A stretch of DNA of 64,000 nt from Amphibalanus amphitrite (lineage: Eukaryota; Arthropoda; Thecostraca; Balanomorpha; Balanidae): positions 744,001 to 808,000 of the forward strand of contig NW_024881534.1 in NCBI RefSeq assembly GCF_019059575.1. The letters are read 5' to 3'. Under the pieces are notes generated by a model. That model made no database searches, had not been told where the DNA came from, and saw only the letters and a list, made by a program, of their open reading frames with translations. Shown here piece by piece: positions 11,069 through 22,800 of this stretch. The position numbers were made by a program, and so were the translations under genes. Position 1 is the first letter of the stretch. Each line of letters starts with the position of its first letter.

Positions 11069-14000
11069 GCCCAGATGGCCCGCTGCAGACCCGGTGCAAG
11101 ACGACCCCCAATCAGCTGCGGACCTGCGGTCCGGTCGCCGGGCCAAAGGCCGCTAGGCCACGGTCACGGTCAGCTGACGACACGGCGGGTGAATCACCCG
11201 GGCCGCCTCACGGCGCGGATGACGGTTACGTAATGACACGCCCGCGCCTGCGCCGCTGGCGGCCACGTGGCTACCAGCAGTTGCTGTCGCTGCCGCCGCG
11301 GCGCCACCAGCGCTGGAGGTGTCCACACCTACCGCTGACGTCACGATCACGCGATCGCTGGGTAGAGGTCACACGATTGCTGCTCGGACCCGCCAAGATG
11401 GCGTCAGGGTGGCTTGGCCTTGGGTGCACAGAGACATTAGGTCATGCGCGTGGACAGGGCGATGAATACAACAAGATACGAGGCTAGCAGTCTGGTGGCA
11501 GCATAAGACGTAACTCCCTGAATTGCGGCACGAGCGTAACTGCGTATACGGTCGCCGGCGCAAACGCGCTATGGCCGACGACGCGATCGCGGGCCGCGGC
11601 GCGCCCCTGCGGCCGTAGGGGACACCACAGTTGTCGGTGGTGCAGGAACCTGCGGCAAGGGCCCTAGAGGCAATGATAGAAAAAAAATATAAAACAGCCA
11701 GCGACTGGTACTTTGGTCTGGCAGTTCCTAACTGAGAGCCGGCTGCCAGTGCCGCGAGCCCACTGGGCGAACATAAAAATACGACACCACGGCCCAGCCA
11801 GGCCATCTCGGCGTAATGCACCCACCACGTGGGGAGAACTCACCAGATGTGGTCCAACTACAATCGGAACGCTGAACAATGTGTAGGATCAGTGTTCGCG
11901 GCACGGCGTGGGCGCACAGACTGAGCCAATAGTGTTGGAGCCACACGGCAGGTGTCGCTGCAGTGGCGCCCGCGGACAGAGAAAGTTTTTGCCGCACGAC
12001 CCCGTAGGTGTCGCTCGTCAAATGCATTTCCATTGTTTGCCCGGCTTCCTATGGTGACGGGGTGACGACATTGCGGGAGCACAAACTTCTCTGGCTGACA
12101 CCGTGGTTCGGAGAACACTGTTCGACCCTGATTTTATAACCGAGGCCCAGATGAGGTCTGAAATCTAATATTACCGACTTTCTCTGACGCATCTGTGTTT
12201 CCGTTTGAAAAAGCGGCAAGACGAACATTGAAATAGCGAACTTTTCGTGCCGGATGGCGGCGTTTAATCAGATTAGTCTAGCGTGGTATTTCCGTGGAAA
12301 GGAAAGCGAAGCCGCGGCCGCACTTTTCGCGACTTTGTTTTCAGCCTTCTTCTGAATATTTAAGTGGAGCGAAATGTGACTTGCATATTTTGGCTGCAAC
12401 AACCGTTGTTTCCCTCTCCAGCAGTTTCACGCCAATTATGGCACCTTACTTGATGTTAACTAACAAAAAATTTAGCCTTATGATACAGTGCACTGTGATC
12501 CCGTACATGTATAGGTATATACGAGATGTGCTTTTGACGACAGTTTTCAACTGGGCGATTAATGCTATGTGTTCTAAAAAAAAAAATATTTTGTTGCATT
12601 ATCGGCCGTTCGTTATGGTCGATATTGAGCCTTCATTTTCTGTTTTATATTTCACCTTATTTTTATGTGCATTCAACTGTTGAGAAGGAATCAAATGGGC
12701 TAGCAATATTGGCCCAGAATCACGTTCTTTATTACGGTATAAAGAGCCTTGTTTTATTACAAGACACTTTTACGAACGGTGATTTCAGACCCGGCGCCGT
12801 TTTATGTGGTCGCTGATAACGGTAATATGACTTGCTCGATATTGATCGTCCTGCCCGTGGTGCCCAATAATGCAACGGCCCTTTGAGCTGTTTACCATTT
12901 GACGGGCCCGAGCCAGTCGCTGGTTCACAATCCGCCATTATATGGCTCCTAAATCAATATCGATTTGCTTGTAATCGGTCTGACACCGTTATTTATTTCC
13001 CATCCGGTGGCGTGGGATTGTCGCCGCCCTTCACCCGAAAAACTTCAGCACTGAATGAATGAATAAAACACTGCAAACAGTCTCCTGTAAATGCCGGGAA
13101 CGAAAGGTGGCCACCTGGCAAGGGCGCCATTCTTGACGTCAGGAAGCGAATAGTTTTGCATGTGTTTGTGAAACGATTAGATGCAAGTTGCAACCTTAAT
13201 ATCTTACGGGAAAAAAATTGTATATGATGTCATATATTTGTCCAATTCAAATAATCATCCTACTGAAGCACGCGGTCATTGACCTGATGTCGGTTACGTG
13301 GACATCTTACATGTACAATAAGCATAACATCTAGGGACGACCTTCTCCGTGCACCTAGCAATCTCTCAACCACCCTCCACTGTGCGCGCTGTGAGCTGGT
13401 CGGCTATGGCCGTGACTGCTGCGGTGCACGGCTCGCACCACCGCACAGTGTGCACACACACAGAGATCGATGCGCCGAGTGCCGTGTGTCGTGCCGTCGG
13501 CGCTGGGGCGAGCCGGACCAGCGATTGTGCGGATGATTGGCGTCCAGTGAAGTACCAACATACTGCGCGCGATTCACCGGCGAAATACGCCCGTATGGCC
13601 GGTGCAGTCGGAATTGGAGTTTTTGTGGGGTAGATAGTGTCCCTTCTAAAAGAGTCATGTCGGTGTTTGGTGGTGACCGCGTGGTCTAGCTATGCAAGCT
13701 CGAATTCCGTGGTGCCTGTAGGTACTGTGTGGATGTATGAATGGTCAAAAGTCGGACACAATTAGATGCGGCTTGCTGTGTAACTGAAAAACGTGCTGGG
13801 TTGTAGAAGATGAGAACCCTGCTGTGCTGCTGTTGGTGCCAATTTCAGTTGGCGGCAAACTATTTTGGTCGAATGTCGGTTGATAGTGAAATGACAGCCG
13901 TGGCGCGGCCGCAACGCCCAGCACGTAATGCAGTGCGAGACACGGAACAAAATGTTGCATCATTCATTACAGTTTATTGACAAATGCTCTATTTCCCACT

Positions 14001-14190
14001 GAACAACGTGGGCTTTTCTATTTTTGTTTTCAACCACTGCCAACTCAACCTATTCTTCCGCTTTTTCGCGCTCCCCCTGCTTAGTAAGCTATGATTTGCT
14101 TCCCTTCCGTACCCTCGTGGCTCCAGTTTCCTCTTGAATCCAAAAGGTAAATAGCTATCGCTCTACGACTTACTTCTTTAGGCTGTCGCC

Positions 14191-14256
14191 TAGAACCAAT
14201 ACTCTTTTATCGCTTCTCGGCCTTTTGGCTAAGATCAAAGTGTAGAACCAATACTC
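14191..14256 (+). pseudogene. RNU2 (pseudogene fragment): Truncated U2 snRNA 5' end flanked by 14-bp direct repeats
   Basis: Positions 14209-14242 read ATCGCTTCTCGGCCTTTTGG followed by CTAAGATCAAAGTG. This is the invariant 5' end of spliceosomal U2 snRNA with one extra A. The similarity stops before the branch-point-recognition region, so it is not functional. TAGAACCAATACTC occurs at 14191-14204 and again at 14243-14256, like a target-site duplication, with TTTT between the left copy and the U2 sequence. A retroposition event is inferred. Confidence 0.85.
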
Positions 14257-14261
14257 ACGCA

Positions 14262-14440
14262 GCGGGTTGCCTACCACCCCCAGGCGTTCGGTAGAGCTGC
14301 CATGCGGGTTGCCTACCATCCAGGCGTTCAGCAGAGCTGCCGTGCGGGTTGCCTACCACCCAGGCGTTCGCCAGCGCTGCCGTGCGGGTTGCCTACCATC
14401 CCAGGCGTTCGGTCCATTACGCAGCGGGTTGCGCGAGCTC
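14262..14440. repeat. 40-42-bp minisatellite, four to five units
   Basis: GCGGGTTGCCTACCA starts at 14262, 14304, 14344 and 14384, with a partial unit at 14424. Each unit ends with CAGGCGTTCGG-like sequence. The array abuts the right flank of the U2 fragment. Confidence 0.85.
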
Positions 14441-15467
14441 GCTCCTCCGACGGATATTGAATCGGAGCCGATTTAGCGTGGAGCGGCAGATTCTGTATCC
14501 ATCATGGCCTGGGACGACGGGAGACCTGCAATGGGCGGCGAGAATGGATGGCTAGAACGCCGAGCGACGGAGAGGTGTGTCTGGGGCCGTCTGGGCCCAC
14601 TGAGGGAAGGGAAATGGCGTATGGGTGAGCAGCTGCACCATTTTCGGCACGGTGGACTGAGGGATTCAGTGACGTGCTGGAATCGCGAGAATAATGACTG
14701 AGTGATGAGCTGTCGAGATATCTCGGAGTGAGAGAAACGCGGCGCAATAAACTTGGAGATGGTTAGGAGCAAGAACCGTAAAATCTACAAAAGATGAGCG
14801 AAACTCAGAGCAAACGCATAAACTTTTGAACATTTTTACGCGCTGGAGGCCTAATTCCTGAAACGCCAAGCGGCTAACTTTTGTTTTCTGTTCAAAGCTT
14901 TGACCCATCTCCCCATTTGGTGAAGTATTAACGGACTGTCCTTTCGCATTTCAATCTTGCTCAGAACCGTCGTTTCAGTTCGGCGACACCAGCTGCAAAA
15001 CCGTCCCGCTGAAATACTAGATCCTGCCATAATCTATCTTCAGCCGCTGGCGGATTGATCAGAGACGCATGGACTTGTGATAGCCTGCCTATTTTAGAGC
15101 CCTGCCAGGCGAAGCGTAAAATATCGTTGCCTTTCATCACGCACATGAGCACATTTTTCAGCGCTAGCGACGGCGAAATGCGCCATGCCAGATTGATGGA
15201 TGGTGCGATGTGATTTGAATTTTTAGCATATTGATGCCTAATGCCGTTGAGTTATATACTGTTTGGCTTATGTCGATGATAGCTTGTTAGCTGTTTTAAA
15301 TTGTTAGATCATACGTCAATTCTGTTTATATTTTCCAATTTGAGCATTTTGTAAAGCGTCTGAAATATATGAAGTCCACGGTATTTATCTCGGAAGTTCG
15401 CGGTATTTCCACCTTAATTTACAACCTGTACTTTGCCATGACTGTTGTTACAACCTCAACCTTGGCA

Positions 15468-15721
15468 CATAGGCGCGGGAGCCGGGGGGGCAGTGGGGGC
15501 AGCTTGCCCCCCCAACTCTGGGGCCGTGGGGGCGGTGCCCCCACAGCTTTGAGACGGAATACCACACTTTTTTTTGCAAATGTTTTCTTTTTTTGTTGAA
15601 AAAGCCGAGGGGTGAAAAATAAGTGGCCTAAAACCGGTGAGAAAACTAGATTTGGGGGTACCCTAGGTTAATCTCTATTATGGTGTGCCCCCCCAGTCGG
15701 AAAGTAGTTCCCGCGCCCCTG
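15468..15721. mobile_element. hAT-type MITE, 254 bp
   Basis: CCTTGGCA is duplicated at 15460-15467 and 15722-15729, an 8-bp target-site duplication typical of hAT. The termini are inverted: left CATAGGCGCGGGA, right reverse complement CAGGGGCGCGGGA. Both are followed by a G-run and GGGGGGGCA. No transposase frame is present. Confidence 0.75.
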
Positions 15722-16057
15722 CCTTGGCATAAATGGACATCAAACTGCTTGCTGCTTGTGTTGCATATCTTGCATATTACATTCCTTAACTTGGCTTTAA
15801 GCAGTTCATGTCGACTTCTGTCCTCTTATCGTCTGTCCTGTGAAGGTGGGAATAAAACGAGTGGCAATCACTTATAACAGTGTACACATTTTTTATCCAG
15901 GCTTGTTCAGGCTACGACATTATATTGACCAATCAGCTGGTGATGCTGGGCAAATTTATCATGAAATGTGTGCTCATTGCTTAATCACAATGTTCGAAAC
16001 TACCTATACTGGACTCACTAGGACTCGGTTTCCATCTAAACCTCCAGGACAATGACC

Positions 16058-18282
16058 CCGTTTCCATGGGCATCACTGATCCGGATCAGTGCCTCGTAAG
16101 GGATTAGGCTGCCCATGGAAACACCCGTAATCCCTTACCGCTGATCCGGATTCTAATCCAGCTTCGAAAGAAGCTGAGCCGTTACGATAGGGATTAATGT
16201 TTGACTTTTTAATTTTCTTATTTTCATGTTAATTGTTTTAATGGGCCTGGATGCATATATCACATTAGAAATATTTTATTTAAATTATACTATTACTAAA
16301 ATGATATGTTTCAAAATTTGGGCTATATTATTTAAGATTTAAACCATTGGAGATATTTGTTTGTGCATTCCTCCTGCACGGTGTCCAAGGCACGGTGTCC
16401 AAGCATTCCGTTGCGCAACAGCATCCACCCATCAGTTATCTTGCTAAGGTCTATTGTGCCAATATTCTTAATCTATTTGTTGGTGTTAGATGGCAAGTCA
16501 ATTTTGAAATCTTTTCCAGCATTTTTTCATTACCCGTGTAATCCCTTACAGCACAAATGTAGACTTTCTCGATGTTGCATCATTTGCCTGCCAACTATTT
16601 TCATATATAAGTTTAGGATTATAGCGGCAGAGTGCCGCGGTGGCGCAGCGGTATGATTTTCGTTTTTTGAGCCAAAGGTCTCGGGTTCGAAACTCGGGGT
16701 CGCCCGAAACGTTTTCTGAAGTAATGAAAGACGGACGAATTGCTATGTAAATTTATTTGTTTATTTTTATTTTTTAACATGAATCAAACTGAAAAATTAG
16801 TTATTGTAGAGAGTTTGGAAGATTTTTCCCAATAGCCGAGTTTGCTATCAACTATCGGTATGATAAAAGAAAGCCAATCTTCAGGACGGAAGATCCTAGT
16901 CGATTTTTGCACAAGACCAGGCAAAAATGATAGCTGGAGTTTTTATTAATTGCCAAAGTGCGCCATACTCGTCCCTCCTAAGCCGATCAGTAGCGGCTGA
17001 GCCACAGGGGAGCAATGCCGCTTCAACCCTATTGGCCGTAGTGTCTAACGGTGGCGGCCATATTGCGCAGACCAGAAACCGGCCGCCGCCTGTGTTGAGG
17101 AATAGGGAATTCGGGACCTCGATTTACGTTTGCGGCCGCCGTATCCGTTACGTTCAAGTTACGTAGATACGGAACCCGGCATCTTACGCAGAATTGAGTG
17201 GGGAACACGATCGTATCTTCAGAATTCCTCAAATTCACTCGCCTGACCTACATTTGCCCCGGCCGAGGGGGTTGATTGAACCCACCTCGCTAATGCACCG
17301 CTAATTAAACTAGAATTAAGCGGTAAAGTGGTCGTATGCGGCAAAGTATAATGCAGAGTGACTTGTAGGAACCCGCTGTAAGGGTCTCAGGTCAACCGGT
17401 GACCTCTGAGGCCAGGTCAAGTGATCTAAGGCACGGGTTCGGTTTTTGGTAAATAACTTCGCCAAAAATGGCCGTAGAGCCGCGATTTTGGCATCATCGT
17501 GTTCAGCTAGCTCAGGCGCATCGAGTGATATACTTTTTGTTCGGGTCAGGTCAACTTAGGGTGTTGACCTCAGGTCAAGGTCAGGTCAGCATCCCCAGGT
17601 CACGAAGTTGGTCAAAAGAGGTCATGTCGCATATCATTCGATTCGGCAGGTCTTCCTGAGTCCATTGGTGGCTTTCCCGACTCGCTAGCTCAATTTGATC
17701 GGGAGTTATTGAAGAAAAATGGTGACCCTTGTGACGTCACAAATGACGTCACGCAAGGGCAACAATGCAAATATGAAGCATAGAACCTTGCAAAGAGTGC
17801 ATGAAATCATGATTTTATATGCTTGAGATAGTTTCAGATCATTCTCGGCGCCAAAATAACAATTTTCATATTTCCCCATTGACTTATAAGGGTTTAACGT
17901 ATTAGTTCCTTATAGCTGATTATTTTTTAGGATTTCATCTTGTTCTCCACTCAATTCTGCGTAAGATGCCGGGTTCCGTGTCCACATAGCTTGAGCGTAA
18001 CGGATGCAGCGACCGCAAACGTAAATCGAGGTCCCGAATTCCCTATTCCCCAGCACAGGCGGCGGCCGCTTTCTGGTCTGCGCAACATGGCGGCACCGTT
18101 GGACACCATTTGGCGGCCGATGCGCATTCCACATTATAGAGTTCAGTGGGCTGAGCTCTTATTTCGCTTATTTCACTGATCCGGATCAGTACCGGCTTTG
18201 CCCATGGAAACGGACCCAGTCATCCGGATCAGTAGCGGCTTCACTGATCCGGATACGAATCCCCTTGCCCATGGAAACGTAG
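16058..18282. repeat. Fold-back region with inverted GTTTCCATGGGCA / GATCCGGATC termini
   Basis: The left end has GTTTCCATGGGCA, then CACTGATCCGGATCAGT, then the inverse TGCCCATGGAAAC (about 16060-16122). The right end repeats the same motifs in opposite orientation (about 18175-18280). Inside, 17041-17210 and 17940-18109 form a second inverted repeat of about 170 bp with moderate divergence around a 730-bp loop. I read it as one or two nested non-autonomous fold-back-like elements. No target duplication could be identified, so boundaries are approximate. Confidence 0.55.
16632..16790 (+). mobile_element. tRNA-derived SINE (head plus short body)
   Basis: The head contains a Pol III A box (GTGGCGCAGCGG) and, about 40 bp later, a B box (GGGTTCGAAACTC), with T-arm-like complementarity around it. 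The anticodon arm region is not convincingly tRNA-like, and the sequence continues into an A/T-rich tail (TTTATTTGTTTATTTTTATT), so this is a SINE rather than a tRNA gene. It sits inside the fold-back region. Confidence 0.65.
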
Positions 18283-19211
18283 TCAATGTCTGTCACGCCC
18301 TAGCTCAACTCTCACCTCGGTCATTTGTCTTTTGCATGGCCACGGCTAACCGCCGCTCCGCTCGGCGGGCCGTCCGTCCTTCGCCGGTAATAATAGAGCG
18401 TCATCCATCAGACCAACATGACCTGTCCGGAACGCTCCAACGCCTCTGATCATGAGCGTGCCACCGTGGCTCCTCTCCCACCCTCCCCTCTGCCCTCTGC
18501 CCCCATCTCGAGCCCCCGGCCTCCGCTCCCAGCTACTACAAGCTCAAATGTCGTGACGGCCGGTCGTTAATTATTATTAGCTCGGCGGGGTTGACTGCTA
18601 CGTCAGTCTCGGGGGTGATGAACTTGTGCTGGGTCGCCACGGGCGCTGAGCGCTGCACGAGAGCGACTGGTGGGGACGACGGAGTTGAAATTAGAGAGCT
18701 CGGAAGTCGGAGATGAATATGGGAGACGATAGATGTGTTGGCAAATCGCTGGGTTGGGTGCTTTCGGTTGTGATTTTTCGTTACATGTGCAGAGTTTTAC
18801 CGTTGCCAATTGATTTATTTATTTATTTGCATGATCGCCAACAGAGCAATCTCCACTTGAAGGCGAAGTCATATCATCGTCATTGATCACTGTGATTTAT
18901 GCATTTCATGGTAACCAAATATGAATATATCCTTGGCGATGAGAGAGTCAGTATCCATCGCCTGGAATCATGAGTTGACGTCAGTTAAGTTGCCGATTGG
19001 GACATTTGTCGGGCTTTGCAAGCCATCCCGCATCAATTCACAAATCCTGACTGAGAGGAAATGATAACGGCATATAACTGTGGCGCAACTTGGTTCGGAA
19101 ATGTGCCATGATTTTCGCTTGTCGCAGTGCCGTAAAAGCCATACCTCTACGCGCAAAAGCAATAGGTTAGTCTCAGATATAATATAGATAACCATAGTTT
19201 TTTTTAAATAA

Positions 19212-19623
19212 TGTTGAATATTCTAACGAGAGCGCTCCCGGAAATGATCACGCGAGCGAAGTGTTTTAATTGTTGTAAGTATTTTGATTGAAGAAAGGTC
19301 AAGTTTTTAGTTAGTTAGTAAGGAGGACATAAACTTCGTAACGGGGGAAAACATTAAGGAAATAGCAAATGTGAAACATTAAAGAGAAATATTCATATAA
19401 TGTAGACCGTGCATATTACGATAAGGAATTGCTGGTGACCACGATTGAAACGGTAATGTTTTGCGTTAAGATACCGCCTATGAGAGTGTCACTCAAGCAA
19501 TAAACCCCGTAGAAGATGTCCTTTCTTTCTCTATGACTCAAGAAGACTCCGACTACAAGAAAATATAAAGAAACTATATATTTATAATTAACAGTATCAG
19601 AAGATCCCTCCAGGGAATTAACA
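19212..19623 (+). repeat. BEL/Pao 5' LTR
   Basis: It runs from TG to CA for about 412 bp and matches the 3' LTR at offset 6306/6305. It is followed by a leader of about 220 bp before the gag-pol ATG. I could not recognise the tRNA matching a primer-binding site in the first bases after the LTR (GTTACGAAGTTTG). Confidence 0.92.
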
Positions 19624-19842
19624 GTTACGAAGTTTGTTCTTGCTCATAACAAAGGAATAGTTTCATTATATTAAATACGAACGATATGACCACGTAAAAT
19701 CTACCTATTCAAGCATCACAAGGTACTCAATTTTGATGTGATGCGGATGGATCAGCGCTGCTACAAGGTAATTTACGAATCTTATTCATGTCCTTTTATT
19801 GCTATTCGTTTCGTGTCATGATGCTATAAGACCAGCTGCAAG

Positions 19843-22800
19843 ATGCTGCTAAATATGAACGTCAAGGACTTGAAGCGCGAGTTAAAGGCACGAGGTTTAT
19901 CATGCCAGGGAAATAAGGAAAAGCTTAGGCTTAGATTGGCAGAGGCTCTAGAAGAACATGACAACGTAGAGCCAAATGACAGCGTATCCCAAGCAGGTAC
20001 AAGAGTAACGACGTCAGAGTCTCTGACTTTGCGACAGGCAGATGAAGCTGCCGCCAGAGCTGGACTGCTGGCACGTTTGAAGGCCGTTAAGAAAAAACAA
20101 GAAATAGAAAGACAGGTTGCCGAGCTTAAACGTAAAGAGGAACTGCTAGATTTGGAAGCCAAGATAGCAGAAGTGTCCGCTAGAGAGCAGGCTATTAAAT
20201 GTTTCCAGGATCAAGAAATGGCAGGTGCCGCAGTCAACGAATGTAATACCTCGCAAGGATCTCACCGTTGTCCAATGCCGACCGCCGAGTCTGGTGTCGG
20301 TGGAGACAAGTCAACGAGCGCGGTTGTCATCGATGACCAGCCTGCCGCGTCATCAAACAGGGTGAGCTTCGCCAGGGACGACGGCGCGTCAGATAACCCC
20401 GAGCCGGACAACAGACAGCTGACCCAAGAGCGCGAGCGAACTGCCTCACTGATGCGCTTACCGATCATAGAGATGAAGAAATTCGGAGGAGACGTGACCG
20501 AGTTCGCTCAGTTCATGAAGGGTTTCCAGCTCAAGATAGCCTCAAAGCTGGATTGCGCACAAGAGAAGCTCTATTATCTTGAACAGCACATGACACCGGG
20601 CAGCAAACCGCACGCTATAGTGACAAGTTGCATGTATCTGGAGAACGGATACCAAGAGGCTATAAGAATGCTGAATAAGAGGTACGGCCAGCCTAGCCAT
20701 ATAGCATCAGCATTCATGGATCGTATTAACTCGTTCAGTACGATTAAGGCGAACGATGTCGAGGCGCTCGACCGATTTGCGCTGTTGCTGCTCAGCTGCA
20801 AAAATGCCCTCGGCTCTTCCTCGCACATGATGGGAGATCCCAGAACAATGCGATCTTTGACCAGCAAGCTACCGGAGACTATGCTGAACAGTTGGAGGAG
20901 ACATGCTGATGACATTGAAGAGAGGCAGGGACGTGAAGTGAAGTTTGAAGACGTCGTGAAGTTTGTTGGAGATGAGGCTAGGATAGCAGCCAATCCCACC
21001 TACGGTCGTCTCATGTACAGTCGCGACAACAGCGCAGTGCTCCCCTCCCAAGGCAGAGCAGGCAGCAGCAGTGTGAGGCGCACCAGGCCCGTTGTTGCAG
21101 CCGCCCAAACCCAGAATCAGGCAGCCTGCGTGTTCTGTGACGTTATAGGGCACGTCACAGCCGACTGTGAGCAGTTACGAGCTACTTCACCGGAGCAGAG
21201 AAAGGCGTTCGCAATGAGCAGGTCCCTGTGTTTCTCTTGCCTAAGACAAGGTCACATGAGCGCCGATTGCCGAAGACGAGCTGAGTGCAGAATATGCAAA
21301 AGGCGTCATCCGACTGCGATACATCTGGAACGCCTACAGAGAGAGAACCGAGACCAAGGACGTCATGAACTCGCCATTCAAAGTCGTGGCCATGAAACTG
21401 GACCACCGAGAGAGACAGTTCAGCCACCACAAGAGAGGACCGGTACTACTGGTGCGACAGTGTGCGGAACTGCAGGAGCGGAAAACTCAGATCGGCCCAC
21501 ACTACCCCTGGTCCCAGTCATCGTCTGTAACGGCAACATAAAGATTAAGACATTCGCATTCCTCGACAGTGGGTCTACCCATTCGTTCGCTACTGAAAGC
21601 TTGATGGATCAACTCGGCATTAAACAGCAGCCCAGCAGGCACCTGACCATCACGACTGTGGCTCAGGAGGACATCAGCATTCCAACACGGGAAGTGGAAG
21701 GACTTCACATCACGGACCTGTGCGGAGATAACAGAATGGACTTACCAAAGCTCTTCAGCATGGAGAATATACCTGCCGACCCAAGCGACTACCCCAAGAC
21801 AGACGATGTAAGAAGATGGGATCACCTCAGATATTTAGAGCTACCAGAGCCCGAGATAAGTGAAGTTGGATTGCTCTTGGGAGCAAATGCGTTCCTAGCC
21901 ATGGAACCAGTGAGAGTGATTCCAAGTGTAGACGGAAGCCCATACGCGGTGCTGACTAGATTTGGTTGGGTGGTCAGCGGTCTTGATTCACCATCACGAA
22001 AGTCGCACACCACAGTGTGTAGAGCGGCTGTGAAAGACGAGAGAGCGTCCATCGAAGAAATGGTGCGTAACATGTACGACAGCGAATATGAGGAGAAACT
22101 GCACTGCACAAGAAGAGGCCTATCAGTGGAAGACAAAGAATGGGTTCAAAAAATTGAACCCTCAATGGAGATGCAAGAAGGCCATTACAGCGCTGTTTTG
22201 CCAACAAAAACGCCAGAAGAGAAGATGCCAGCGAATGTGAAGATGGCCGAAAACCGACTGGAGCATCTCCGATCACGACTGCGAAAGGATGCAAAACTTG
22301 CTGAGGACTATAAAGGCTTTATGGAAGAAATGATCAACAAGGGGTATGCAGAAGAAGTGCCGGAAGAAGAACTGAGAAGAGCAGATGGACGAGTGTGGTA
22401 CCTGCCACATCACGCAGTGTATCACCCGACAAAACCTGACAAGATACGCGTTGTCTTTGATTGCGCAGCAAGATACAATGGCGTATCACTCAACGACATG
22501 CTCCTGACTGGTCCAGATCAGACGAATTCATTGGTGGACGTGCTGCTGCGATTCAGGCTAGAACGGGTGGCGGTCACAGCCGACGTTGAAGGAATGTTTA
22601 ACCAAGTGAAGGTCGATGGAGCCGATCGAGATCTCATCAGATTCCTCTGGTTTGAGAACGGAGACATCAGTGGTCGCGCTCGTCACTATCGAATGACGGT
22701 CCACTTATTTGGGGCCACAAGCTCACCCAGCGTAGCATGCTATGCTTTAAGAAAGACTGCAGCTGACGCGGGTGACGACTTCTCGCAAGAGTGCGTGACA

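Larger units (their letters stand above)
9320..12030. mobile_element. Candidate TE bounded by ~170-bp inverted repeats, carrying an SGNH-hydrolase ORF
   Basis: The sequence 9320-9499 (repeated at 9720-9899) is the near-perfect reverse complement of 11860-12030. It starts GAAATGCATTTGACGAGCG and differs by a 9-bp gap and few substitutions. Between the inverted repeats lie an SGNH-hydrolase-like ORF on the - strand and a 58-bp minisatellite array. The outer left copy would make the unit 2.7 kb, the inner one 2.3 kb. I see no clear target-site duplication, so the exact boundaries and TE class are undecided. SGNH domains are known as passenger domains of some retroelements (for example Ngaro/DIRS-like and CR1-like elements), but no transposase, RT or tyrosine recombinase is visible here. 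Confidence 0.55.

Noticed and set aside
10692-11111. Two - strand ORFs with similar proteins
   Set aside because: They are translations of the 58-bp minisatellite and share repeats only because the DNA repeats.
16632-16706. A functional tRNA gene
   Set aside because: A and B boxes are present, but the acceptor and anticodon stems are poor and an AT-rich SINE-like tail follows.
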